Origin: a virus
IMG/VR virus record: IMGVR_UViG_3300018080_000683
Location: 1 to 20,559 of that record
Length of the DNA: 20,559 bases
Direction: 5' to 3' (one strand)
Positions 13,295-20,073 of the stretch are shown here, one piece after another; the first letter of the stretch is position 1; each line of letters begins with the position of its first letter. The position numbers and the translations under genes were made by a program. The notes under the pieces are model-generated. The model had not been told where the DNA came from and ran no database searches. It saw only the letters and a list, made by a program, of their open reading frames with translations.

Positions 13295-13688
13295 GCCTTG
13301 TTCAAAATGTCGAATATGCCAAAAAGATTTTCTTACAGATATAAGCTACTCATCCTATATATGTCATGAATGCGCTAAGGGCGCACGTAGAGTGATCGTG
13401 ATAGACGATTCAGGTATTTGGATAGAACTTGCTGAAAAAGTTGAATTTTTTGAAACTGTACGAGATTGTGTCCAACAATTTGCTCAACAAATGGAACAAA
13501 CGCTCAAGGATAATGATTACAAAGGCGGTTGGGATCATATGAGTCCCCTTGAACTTTTGAACCGTTTGAAAGAAGAAACAAGCGAATTGGCTGATGCACT
13601 CGAAGGTGGTGAAGAATCAGCATCGATTAAAGAAGCAATAGATGTGGCAAATTTTGCCATGATGATCTTTAACATAATAAAGGAGTAA
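13287..13688 (+). CDS. Zinc-ribbon plus MazG-like NTP pyrophosphohydrolase-type protein
   Basis: 133 residues. The first 33 carry C5, C8, C11, C26 and C29 (CSKCRIC ... CHEC), a zinc-binding module. Residues about 55-133 follow the all-alpha phage MazG-like pattern: FAQQMEQTLKDNDYKGGWDH, then LLNRLKEETSELADALE with the E-x-x-E acidic metal site, and EAIDVANFAMMIF, where the E-x-x-D second site appears. Members hydrolyse nucleoside triphosphates to monophosphates, cleaning or shaping the dNTP pool. It lies next to thyX, also a nucleotide gene. Zinc ribbon in front of the enzyme domain parallels the 85-948 protein. Substrate unknown. Confidence 0.78.
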   Translation: MIKPCSKCRICQKDFLTDISYSSYICHECAKGARRVIVIDDSGIWIELAEKVEFFETVRDCVQQFAQQMEQTLKDNDYKGGWDHMSPLELLNRLKEETSELADALEGGEESASIKEAIDVANFAMMIFNIIKE

Positions 13689-13691
13689 CAA

Positions 13692-14318
13692 ATGAAAATT
13701 ATCAAACCAGAAGTATTTTTCCGTTGGGTATCGCCTGATCCTGAACGCTCAATTGAAGAAGCTGCAAGACTGTGTTATAAAACAGAGGGTGCTATCACAA
13801 GAGATAGCCATGTAGCAATGATCCGCAAACTTGTAAAGCTCGGACATACGGCCATGCTTGAACATGCAACTGCAAGTTTTCGTTTCATTTATGATCGTGG
13901 TGTTTCTCACGAACATGTGCGCCATCGTTTGGCGTCATATGCACAAGAATCAACACGTTATTGTAATTATGGTGTTGCAAAATTCGGTCGAGAAATTGGC
14001 GTCATCGAACCACCTGGGCTTACGTCTATACAACGTATTGGTTGGTTAAAAGTCTGTTCCGTTGCAGAAGAAGTCTATATGGAATTGATCGATAGTGGTT
14101 GCGCACCACAAATTGCAAGATCAGTTCTTCCTACTTGTCTCAAAACCGAAGTGATCTGTACAGCCAATATGCAAGAATGGCGACACATTTTTACGCTTCG
14201 TACAAACGTAAAAGCTCATACACAAATACGAGAAGTAATGTATCCAGCTTTAATAATTTTACATTCTTACTGTCCTACAATCTTTGAAGATATCATAGAG
14301 GCTTGTAAAAATGGATAG
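13692..14318 (+). CDS. thyX: Flavin-dependent thymidylate synthase ThyX
   Basis: 208 residues with a strong AAAGGAG six bases before the ATG. The ThyX signature RHRxxSxxxxSxRY is exact at 77-90 (RHRLASYAQESTRY). Also present are GHTAMLEHATASF, which contributes to FAD and substrate contacts, and a C-terminal QEWRHIFTLRT ... AHTQIREV region that contains the conserved arginine and histidine positions. The enzyme methylates dUMP to dTMP using FAD and methylenetetrahydrofolate, supplying thymidylate for phage DNA synthesis independently of the host ThyA. Full length for the family. It follows the MazG-like gene by three bases, so they form one translational unit for nucleotide supply. Confidence 0.95.
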   Translation: MKIIKPEVFFRWVSPDPERSIEEAARLCYKTEGAITRDSHVAMIRKLVKLGHTAMLEHATASFRFIYDRGVSHEHVRHRLASYAQESTRYCNYGVAKFGREIGVIEPPGLTSIQRIGWLKVCSVAEEVYMELIDSGCAPQIARSVLPTCLKTEVICTANMQEWRHIFTLRTNVKAHTQIREVMYPALIILHSYCPTIFEDIIEACKNG

Positions 14319-14662
14319 ACGAGAATTTTTTGCAAACGAGCCTTGCTGCAAGTGTTACCGCTTTATTTGCGCCACAGATTGCTCAAGCCAAAGCCAAACA
14401 ATTAGTTATTACAGATTGGATACATTTTGAGTTTGCAGGTGAATTAACAGAATCAACTCTTGATTTCCTTACCGACATAATTGCACAAGAAATTAAGCGA
14501 CATCTCAAGAACTATCCTACACATAGGATCATTGCAATTGAAAAGCAATGGGCCAAAGTATGGAAAAACCATTGCCACCAAAACGAATTGCTGTTGAAGA
14601 CCGTGGTGAATGGTCTGAAACACTATCCGATGCTACAGAACGTGGTGATCTTAATGAAGTAG
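14311..14662 (+). CDS. Tat-signal-like secreted protein, frame split by one base
   Basis: The ATG at 14311 overlaps the thyX stop and reads MDRREFF before losing sense, running to a stop at about 14428. Removing one T from the run of six at 14326-14331 gives MDRREFLQTSLAASVTALFA and then PQIAQAKAKQ: a twin-arginine-type signal (RREFL), a hydrophobic core and an Ala-x-Ala cleavage site near residue 26. The mature part (LVITDWIHFEFAGELTESTL ... IIAQEIKRHLKNYP) is unknown. Without the correction the frame can only start at a TTG at 14330. Either the sequence has a homopolymer error, the gene is broken, or slippage on T6 restores it. The 3' end overlaps the next gene by 115 bases, so the real end may be earlier. 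Confidence 0.5.
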
Positions 14663-14748
14663 ATGGTATCTTGCATCATGAAATCAGCTTTGCCGTTCAC
14701 GATACACGAAAAGCGCATCTTATTACAGAAGATGTTCCCAGACATTGA
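14548..14748 (+). CDS. Unknown acidic protein, about 66 residues
   Basis: Frame starting at ATG 14548 or 14560; neither has a good ribosome site. It contains KPLPPKRIAVEDRGEWSETL and DATERGDLNEVDGILHHEIS, a mixed acidic and polar composition of normal protein character and better than the overlapping end of the previous frame. It stops twelve bases before the next start. No family recognised. The overlap suggests that one of the two frames is shorter than drawn. Confidence 0.5.
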   Translation: MGQSMEKPLPPKRIAVEDRGEWSETLSDATERGDLNEVDGILHHEISFAVHDTRKAHLITEDVPRH

Positions 14749-14759
14749 AGGAAAATATA

Positions 14760-15041
14760 ATGACAACAATCCTACTGATTTCTTTAATTACCCTTTGTAT
14801 TATCGAGGTACTTCACATTGCTTGTTCCTTGGTAATTCTCCATTTGAAAAATAAGATCAAAAAACAACGAAAAAAGATGACTGATATGTTTTGTGACTAT
14901 GCGACAACTTTGCATCCTGAATTTAACCCACAAGAAATAATTTGTGTTAGTTTTCCTGGAGACAAACCTGTTTGGAAACTATATATTACTTTAGAACAAG
15001 CGATTCAACAAGGTTGGACCTTGGAGAAAGTCGATGGCTAA
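14760..15041 (+). CDS. Single-pass membrane protein, unknown
   Basis: 93 residues from the ATG at 14760, with AAGGA eight bases upstream; a TTG fifteen bases earlier is less likely. The N-terminus is one hydrophobic segment (TTILLISLITLCIIEVLHIA, then CSLVILHL), followed by a positive stretch KNKIKKQRKK, which would keep the C-terminal part in the cytoplasm. The soluble part ends LYITLEQAIQQGWTLEKVDG. Function unknown. It overlaps the next gene by eight bases. Confidence 0.75.
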   Translation: MTTILLISLITLCIIEVLHIACSLVILHLKNKIKKQRKKMTDMFCDYATTLHPEFNPQEIICVSFPGDKPVWKLYITLEQAIQQGWTLEKVDG

Positions 15042-15309
15042 CTTAGCAGAATATCGTTGTGGCCATACTGATCTTAGGATACAACATAGTTCACCTTTTA
15101 TTGGCGTCAGGGCATCATATGGTTCTATAACTATATGTTGTCAAACTTGTCATCGCTTAGTTTCTATGTATTATGGTGATCCAGGTTGGAATGAAACTCG
15201 TGTATTTAATATGGTATTACGTATGTTTCAAGGTTCACAAAAACGAATTATTAGATCAAAATGGCCAAAGCACTTAACTGAATTTGATCCAGGAGATCGG
15301 AATGTCTAA
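15034..15309 (+). CDS. Small cysteine/histidine-rich protein
   Basis: 91 residues. It contains YRCGHTDLRIQH, then ITICCQTCHRLV, i.e. C-x-H and CxxCH elements that could bind one zinc ion, and a basic C-terminal half (FQGSQKRIIRSKWPKHL). It overlaps both neighbours by eight bases (ATG inside the previous end; next ATG inside its own end). No known family; a nucleic-acid- or protein-binding adaptor is possible. Confidence 0.72.
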   Translation: MANLAEYRCGHTDLRIQHSSPFIGVRASYGSITICCQTCHRLVSMYYGDPGWNETRVFNMVLRMFQGSQKRIIRSKWPKHLTEFDPGDRNV

Positions 15310-16267
15310 TCACTGTTGTAGGTGTGGGACAAAGGCAGTTGTAATTTGTTCAAGATGTGAGCGTGGGCCTTTTTGTATAGAATGTCTCGCTATACATGAA
15401 ATCAATTGCCAAGGTCCAGTCGAACCAATTGATCCTAGCTGGTTACAAATAGGATCACATCGAAAAGCAATTCGAGCGCCACTAAATTACCCTGGAAGTA
15501 AAGCCAAATCCTTGAAACATATACTTCCAGTCTTACCGTATCGTGGTGCTTACATTGAGCCTTTTGGAGGATCAGCTGCTGTTCTCTTGGCCCGACAACC
15601 TGAGAAACTAGAAGTATATAATGACCGCTATGGTGGCATTTGTTGTTTCTACCGAGTCATACGTGATCGTTGTGATGAATTCATGGCACGACTTGATCTC
15701 ACTATACATTCCAGAGAAGAGTTCGAGTGGTCCAAAGCAAGTTGGCAAGATTGTGCCGATGAAGTCGAACGTGCTGCTCGATGGTACTATTCTATGTATT
15801 ACTCGTTCAGCGGAAAAGGAGAATTCTTTGGCCGTAATATCAAACCGCAAAACCCTTATGCTGGGAAACTACGGAACAGAATCCCTGAACTTCCTATCAT
15901 ACATGAACGCTTACGACAAGTACAGATCGAAAACCTTGACTGGCGTGACATTCTCAAGGATTATGATCAGCCAAATGCAGTTTTCTATCTTGACCCTCCC
16001 TATTATGAAGCCCGAGACCCTCGTTATCGTTCCACCATGTCCAATTCCGATCATCGAGAACTCTTGGATCGAATCTTTGAATTATCAGGCTTTGTTGCTC
16101 TCTCAGGTTATACGAATGAACTCTATGACAGTTACACCTGGGATGATCGTGTCACATGGTCCCACCGTGACGTTATGAGTGCTATGGCATTTACCGAGGA
16201 AAACAATCGACAAAAGACTACCAGAGCAATGGTAGAAGAGGTATTATGGGTAAAGGAAGCGGATTAG
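15302..16267 (+). CDS. Dam-family adenine-N6 DNA methyltransferase with N-terminal zinc finger
   Basis: 321 residues from the ATG at 15302 (GGAG seven bases upstream); an upstream TTG at 15284 includes that ribosome site and is rejected. Residues 60-92 are APLNYPGSKAKSLKHILPVL ... YIEPFGGSAAVLL: the NYPGSK opening and EPFGGSAAVL SAM-binding motif of D12-class (Dam/DpnM type) enzymes. DPPY is at 231-234. The first 38 residues carry HCCRCG, CSRC, CIEC and H-x5-C, a cross-brace or B-box-like zinc finger that Dam enzymes normally lack. It should methylate adenine in a short motif, perhaps GATC, which is frequent in this sequence. Roles could be protection from host restriction or regulation. The last 22 bases overlap the next gene. 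Confidence 0.88.
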   Translation: MSNHCCRCGTKAVVICSRCERGPFCIECLAIHEINCQGPVEPIDPSWLQIGSHRKAIRAPLNYPGSKAKSLKHILPVLPYRGAYIEPFGGSAAVLLARQPEKLEVYNDRYGGICCFYRVIRDRCDEFMARLDLTIHSREEFEWSKASWQDCADEVERAARWYYSMYYSFSGKGEFFGRNIKPQNPYAGKLRNRIPELPIIHERLRQVQIENLDWRDILKDYDQPNAVFYLDPPYYEARDPRYRSTMSNSDHRELLDRIFELSGFVALSGYTNELYDSYTWDDRVTWSHRDVMSAMAFTEENNRQKTTRAMVEEVLWVKEAD

Positions 16268-16533
16268 GTAATTACCAAAACGAGCGAGGTCAAACGACAG
16301 CAGTTGACTCTACTCGACTAATTTGGTATGCCCCTTGTCAACATTGGACAGACAATTGGGATCTATTAGATCATACAAAAGAAGGTATCCCTATTTGTCC
16401 AATATGTAGACACGTAGGTTTTCAAATTAAAGCCTATCAATGGTTTTCTGATATTGATAAGTACGAAGCCAATGGACATCCTGGTTATATGCAACAGGTT
16501 CTCATCCTAGAACTCAAGGAAAATGATCTATGA
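16246..16533 (+). CDS. Small zinc-binding protein, unknown
   Basis: 95 residues; GAGG four bases before the ATG at 16246, inside the end of the methyltransferase gene. It has CQHW near residue 31 and ICPICRHVGF near 49-58, so a C-x-H plus CxxCxH arrangement likely to bind zinc, between polar ends. It ends in an ATGA overlap with the DnaQ-like gene. No family recognised; its coupling to both neighbours suggests a shared process. Confidence 0.72.
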   Translation: MGKGSGLGNYQNERGQTTAVDSTRLIWYAPCQHWTDNWDLLDHTKEGIPICPICRHVGFQIKAYQWFSDIDKYEANGHPGYMQQVLILELKENDL

Positions 16534-17228
16534 AACACCTTAACCATCATATCGTTTGTGTTGTTGACTCGTGTACATCTGGTCCACGACCCGGCTACAA
16601 TGACATTATCGAGCTTTGTGTTATGCCTGTAACTAATGGCTTTCAACCAGATAAGCAATTCTTACCTTTCCATATGTACATGCACCCTAAGCGTCCAGAG
16701 AATTTTGACTGGTCACATCTAGGTAAATATGACGCAGCATACACACGGAAACACTTAAAAGACTCACTTGATCCTTGGTACTGCCAGGAACTCTTTGAAA
16801 ATTGGTATACCAAACTTGGTCTTCGTGATCGTAAGCACATACAACCCCTTGCATACAATTGGTCTAAGCAAGCTGCATTCTTACAAGATTGGTTCGGTTA
16901 TGATGACGATAATCAAACTTTTATGAGTGACTTCTTTGATCTTTTGCATCATCGAGATCTTATTGATTTGGCTCTTTACATGAATGATCTTGCTTGGTGT
17001 AACCAAGAACCATACCCCATACAGAAACAAAACTTAGCTTACATATGCAATAAATTGAATATAGTTCAACGAACTCCCCAAACCTGTATGAGTCATTGTT
17101 TTGATATCTTATCTTGTTGGCGAGAACTCGCTTACATGAAATTACCGACAGGCTTTGAATTAAATCTCCGCCTGCCGGTGGATATTGACTATTCGGCTTA
17201 TCAGGAATCTGAAGATTCAGATGATTGA
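16530..17228 (+). CDS. DnaQ-like protein with degenerate catalytic site
   Basis: 232 residues. It aligns along its length with the exonuclease at 2134-2700: VVDSCTSGP against AIDCETTGL, IIELCVMPVT against MVDLCILPLT, IQPLAYNWSKQAAFL against IEPLAQNWFFDYSFI, and PQTCMSHCFDILSCW against PHQAEGDCITCAQVY. By this alignment only D13 survives; the partner residues E, D, H and D become C15, Q114, Q184 and H189. The fold is likely kept but 3'-5' exonuclease activity is unlikely. It could be a binding or regulatory protein. The C-terminus is longer and ends in an acidic tail. Its 3' end overlaps, in antisense, the end of the minus-strand gene by 28 bases. Not broken: frame and length are intact, so selection has kept it. 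Confidence 0.72.
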   Translation: MKHLNHHIVCVVDSCTSGPRPGYNDIIELCVMPVTNGFQPDKQFLPFHMYMHPKRPENFDWSHLGKYDAAYTRKHLKDSLDPWYCQELFENWYTKLGLRDRKHIQPLAYNWSKQAAFLQDWFGYDDDNQTFMSDFFDLLHHRDLIDLALYMNDLAWCNQEPYPIQKQNLAYICNKLNIVQRTPQTCMSHCFDILSCWRELAYMKLPTGFELNLRLPVDIDYSAYQESEDSDD

Positions 17229-17464
17229 ACTATTTGTTCACAATGAACACATTCAACAGTGACAAATTTTCTTTTTGTCTTACAATATGGTTCAAGTAAA
17301 GTACCTCCACAAACTCTTCTAAGTTTCTTGGTCCTTACGTTACATAATGGATACTGTTCGACATGTAAATAAGGATCAGGGTTTTTCGGATCAAGAATCC
17401 AACCATTTGTGACCGGGGGTAAAGGCCCATTTGGATCATATTCTCGTGTCTTCCCATTACTCAT
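17201..17464 (-). CDS. Small cysteine-rich protein, end of lysis block
   Basis: 87 residues, starting in an ATGA overlap with the lipoprotein gene. The N-terminal half is proline- and glycine-rich (REYDPNGPLPPVTNGWILDP). The C-terminal half has C41, C52, C61, C72 and C75 (PLCNV, RRVCGG, EPYCKTK, ECVHCEQ), a possible zinc ribbon with irregular spacing. It is the last gene of the minus-strand late block and converges with the DnaQ-like gene. Function unknown. Confidence 0.65.
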   Translation of the reverse strand: MSNGKTREYDPNGPLPPVTNGWILDPKNPDPYLHVEQYPLCNVRTKKLRRVCGGTLLEPYCKTKRKFVTVECVHCEQIVQSSESSDS

Positions 17465-17754
17465 TTGGTACGTCTCTCCAGTTCCTTAGCTATGATTTTT
17501 TCCGTTTGTTCGAGCTTATTGATCCTATCCAATAGCACCTTTTGCATCTCTGGGTCATCGGCACTTTCTCCGTCACGGACACTCCAAGTCCAAAGCATAT
17601 ACTGTATATTAGCAATGGACAGTGCCATTTCAACTTGGCTCAAAGAACCGCTTAACTCAATAATAGGATCAACACTACACTCTGTTGTCTCAAATCGTGG
17701 TCCACTTAGGCAGCTGGTCAATAATAAGCATATACAAATGGTTAATGTTTTCAT
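17461..17754 (-). CDS. Small lipoprotein, outer spanin candidate
   Basis: 97 residues. Signal peptide MKTLTICICLLLTSC with lipobox LTSC and C15 as the lipidation site. The mature protein is helical and ends in a charged coiled-coil-like helix (VLLDRINKLEQTEKIIAKEL). Lipoproteins of this size near endolysin genes are often outer-membrane spanin subunits, which help fuse the membranes at lysis. This supports a Gram-negative host. No matching inner subunit is certain. It starts in an ATGA overlap with the next lipoprotein gene. Confidence 0.65.
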   Translation of the reverse strand: MKTLTICICLLLTSCLSGPRFETTECSVDPIIELSGSLSQVEMALSIANIQYMLWTWSVRDGESADDPEMQKVLLDRINKLEQTEKIIAKELERRTK

Positions 17755-18053
17755 TGGCTAGTCTTGACTTTCTTCTTTTGTAACGAGTCAAAAATTTGTT
17801 TCAATGACTCGATGTACATTTTCTGCCGGTCAAGACTGCGTTGATACTGTTCTTCACCGATCCGTTCGCGCCGTTCTTGATCTTGGACATAGAGGTCATA
17901 GGCTGCTTGAGCCGCGACAATGGCTTGCTGTACTCCATTGATAACGGCCTCATTGTCCACGACAACTACTATCTCACCTGTTGGCTTAGTTGTGGTCTGA
18001 CAACCAACACCTAAGAACGCAAGGATCAATAGGCTCACAATAACTTTCTTCAT
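17751..18053 (-). CDS. Second lipoprotein, lysis block
   Basis: 100 residues if it starts at the ATG at 18053, with AAAGGA nine bases upstream; the longer frame to 18134 overlaps a membrane gene and is less likely. Signal MKKVIVSLLILAFLGVGC, with C18 as the lipidation site (LGVGC). The mature part has a beta-like stretch (GEIVVVVDNEAVINGVQ) and a long charged helix (QERRERIGEEQYQRSLDRQK). Two lipoproteins in a row are unusual; one may be the spanin and the other a superinfection or accessory protein. Translationally coupled to the next gene. Confidence 0.65.
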   Translation of the reverse strand: MKKVIVSLLILAFLGVGCQTTTKPTGEIVVVVDNEAVINGVQQAIVAAQAAYDLYVQDQERRERIGEEQYQRSLDRQKMYIESLKQIFDSLQKKKVKTSQ

Positions 18054-18069
18054 GGTCACTTTTCCTTTC

Positions 18070-18198
18070 TTAAAATAGTAGCCAACCAAATAAGAACCAT
18101 ATGATCGCTTCAAACCAATCTTTGAAGAAATCACCTATGGGTTCTAATACAAGATCACCGAACTGATCTCCCATCCAATCAATGATCCACTCAGTCAT
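18070..18198 (-). CDS. 42-residue membrane protein, holin candidate
   Basis: A short frame beginning at ATG 18198 inside the end of the previous gene (ATGACTGA overlap). The peptide opens MTEWIIDWMGDQFGDLVLEP and ends with an aromatic membrane segment (WFEAIIWFLFGWLLF). An acidic amphipathic first part and a hydrophobic C-terminus, between the lipoproteins and the 135-residue membrane protein, fit a holin, anti-holin or pinholin. It is below common gene-calling length limits, so easily missed. The role is inferred from location. Confidence 0.6.
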   Translation of the reverse strand: MTEWIIDWMGDQFGDLVLEPIGDFFKDWFEAIIWFLFGWLLF

Positions 18199-18598
18199 TG
18201 TTCAACTTCTTTTTGATTTTCAAAATGCCTTTGGTTTTCATATCTTCCACAATATTCTTGATGTGGAGGTCAATGAAATCAGCACCTAAAGCATTTACAA
18301 GGTTAACGCCCTTTTTCTCTGCTACACGATTTGCAATACGTTTTGCCATTTCATGAGCTTCGACTTCGATTTCTTCGGATACACCATTTTCTGGATCTTT
18401 TTCTTTCAGCCCTTTGATATAGCGTTGAAACGTCTCAAGGACGCCTACACACAATGCGTCGAATGCAATCTGACGATCCCACTCGACTTTTGTTCCATTG
18501 ATCTCTTTCTTCTTCAATAAGAGATAAATTGTCCCGAACAACCCTGCCAAAGCAGTCAATCCCTGTTCGCTGAAAACCCACGCGAGTATATCGCTCAT
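18191..18598 (-). CDS. Single-pass membrane protein, holin candidate
   Basis: 135 residues. One hydrophobic segment near the N-terminus (LAWVFSEQGLTALAGLFGTI, then YLLLKKK), followed by a long soluble, charged helical part ending in lysines (KGILKIKKKLNND). AAAGGA lies upstream of the ATG at 18598. A single N-terminal membrane helix with cytoplasmic tail is compatible with a class III-type holin, or with a protein of the phage tail assembly. Position between endolysin and lipoproteins favours lysis. No family recognised. Confidence 0.65.
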   Translation of the reverse strand: MSDILAWVFSEQGLTALAGLFGTIYLLLKKKEINGTKVEWDRQIAFDALCVGVLETFQRYIKGLKEKDPENGVSEEIEVEAHEMAKRIANRVAEKKGVNLVNALGADFIDLHIKNIVEDMKTKGILKIKKKLNND

Positions 18599-18682
18599 TG
18601 GTCATTTTTCCTTTCTTCTTTGTCCTCTTACCACGAAGGAAATTTACAACTCCCTTCACATGTTGAAATGTTATCTGCACTC

Positions 18683-19555
18683 TCATTCAACTTCTCCATA
18701 ATTATACTGATGTACTTTTCTTACAAGCTCCGAATGCGTATGCGTTGTTCTAGTTATTGATAGTTCAATCATCACACCACCTAATGTTCTCGCATTACCT
18801 CCACGATCTGCAATATACGATGGTCGATTATTGACAAAGGCTTTAAGAAATGATCCTGTTCGACAAAAATGTTGTACTTTTTCACAAACAATTGGCTCTT
18901 TGAGTTTTGCATGGCGTTTCAAGAAAATTTGTGTATTTGATGTCACACCTACATGATGATCGTGTCCCTGGAGATATAAATCTGCATTAACCCCATTAGC
19001 CATACGAACTACACGATTAATACTACCTCCAAACAAAATACACGCACCACCACCGTGATATGCACATATATCATAATTAAAATGTGAGTTTCCTACTTTA
19101 ATACCTAATTTTATTAAAGCCATTGCACCTAGATATTTACAATGTAATAGCTCTGCAAGGTATTGTGTACTTGTTGATCCGTCTCGAAAACGATAATAAT
19201 GATTTCCTTCAACTAAGCCAAGTGTATTACCAACTAAATGTGGATACCGCTTAACAAATGCTCGAATTTCAGCTTTTGTAACTACATCAAATTTATCTTG
19301 CGTAGAATCGTGTGTTTTTGCTAAATGCTCTCGTTCACTGTAAGATGCGAAATCAAAGTAATCACCCATTCCTAAGTATCGAGCATATTTATTTCGCTTA
19401 TGTTCTCTTATGAACTTTGCAAAATGTTTATCTGCATGATGTTCTGCACCGAAATGTATGTCACCAAAAGGTATTACAAATAAATGGTTTCTGTTAGCCT
19501 TCAAATTAATAGGGATATATGTTGCTGTGAAAATCCCTGTATTGCTTAGAGACAT
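18683..19555 (-). CDS. Calcineurin-like metallophosphoesterase
   Basis: 290 residues; AGGAGG four bases upstream of the ATG at 19555. Metallophosphoesterase motifs occur in order: GDIHFG (D32, H34), GMGDYFD (D65), VEGNHYYR (N118, H119), a further histidine near 167 (AYHGGG), and QGHDHH (H198, H200). These bind two metals and hydrolyse phosphoester bonds; in phages such proteins have been linked to nucleic acid phosphodiester cleavage or end processing, but substrates vary. Its location between the endolysin and the membrane proteins is not explained by lysis. Frame is intact. Confidence 0.88.
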   Translation of the reverse strand: MSLSNTGIFTATYIPINLKANRNHLFVIPFGDIHFGAEHHADKHFAKFIREHKRNKYARYLGMGDYFDFASYSEREHLAKTHDSTQDKFDVVTKAEIRAFVKRYPHLVGNTLGLVEGNHYYRFRDGSTSTQYLAELLHCKYLGAMALIKLGIKVGNSHFNYDICAYHGGGACILFGGSINRVVRMANGVNADLYLQGHDHHVGVTSNTQIFLKRHAKLKEPIVCEKVQHFCRTGSFLKAFVNNRPSYIADRGGNARTLGGVMIELSITRTTHTHSELVRKVHQYNYGEVE

Positions 19556-19563
19556 AAAACCTC

Positions 19564-20064
19564 CTATATCTCACGCGCCTCCAATAACCATCGTTTTATT
19601 TGATCGGGATTATTTGCTCTTAATGGGTTGTTTTGTTGGGATAATTGGAAGTGCATAAGATCAACAAAGTTTTTCCAACGACCGCCCCAAACCAAACCAA
19701 TTGATTCTGCGCGGCTACCGAAGCGTTCCCACAATTCTTTGTCTTTCATGATTGACTTTCCATCAACCATAGGTACCGCGTCAAAAGCCATACCGTAATT
19801 GTGCCATGATTCACCACAACAGGCGTTGGTTACATACGGTCCCGTGTGTGGTCCTACTGCTTCTAGTATATCGGCCAAAAATCCAAAGCCATCATGTCTC
19901 AGCGTTTCTGCTTTACTTCTAATAGTCAAACGGGTTCGTGATTGTCTCCATAATATAGCTTGTTGTTCAACGGATCTATAAAGCGATGTGACACGAAAAT
20001 CAAAACCATCTGTCTTACATGCTTCATGCAAATTGTCAAACATTCTTTCTATTGGGTATGCCAT
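19564..20064 (-). CDS. M15-family peptidase endolysin
   Basis: 166 residues, AGGAG six bases before the ATG at 20064. Zinc-binding motifs of M15 peptidases are visible: VTSLYRSVEQQAILWRQSR near 25-43, ESWHNYGMAFD (H88 and D95), and DLMHFQ (H138). These enzymes cut L-alanyl-D-glutamate or D-Ala-D-Ala bonds in peptidoglycan. No signal peptide or cell-wall-binding domain is visible, so release would need a holin. The length is typical of small phage endolysins of Gram-negative phages. The gene is followed directly by the phosphoesterase and then the holin candidates. Confidence 0.88.
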   Translation of the reverse strand: MAYPIERMFDNLHEACKTDGFDFRVTSLYRSVEQQAILWRQSRTRLTIRSKAETLRHDGFGFLADILEAVGPHTGPYVTNACCGESWHNYGMAFDAVPMVDGKSIMKDKELWERFGSRAESIGLVWGGRWKNFVDLMHFQLSQQNNPLRANNPDQIKRWLLEAREI

Positions 20065-20073
20065 TTACGACTC

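Noticed and set aside
15608-16178. 185-residue plus-strand frame inside the methyltransferase gene
   Set aside because: Overlaps the catalytic DPPY region of the methyltransferase in another frame and has no recognisable features.
18435-18686. 83-residue minus-strand frame starting in an ATGA overlap with the phosphoesterase gene
   Set aside because: Most of it overlaps the membrane protein gene (18191-18598) in another frame, and its residues look like a shadow. Only the first 28 codons are unique, and these contain the ribosome site of the membrane gene.
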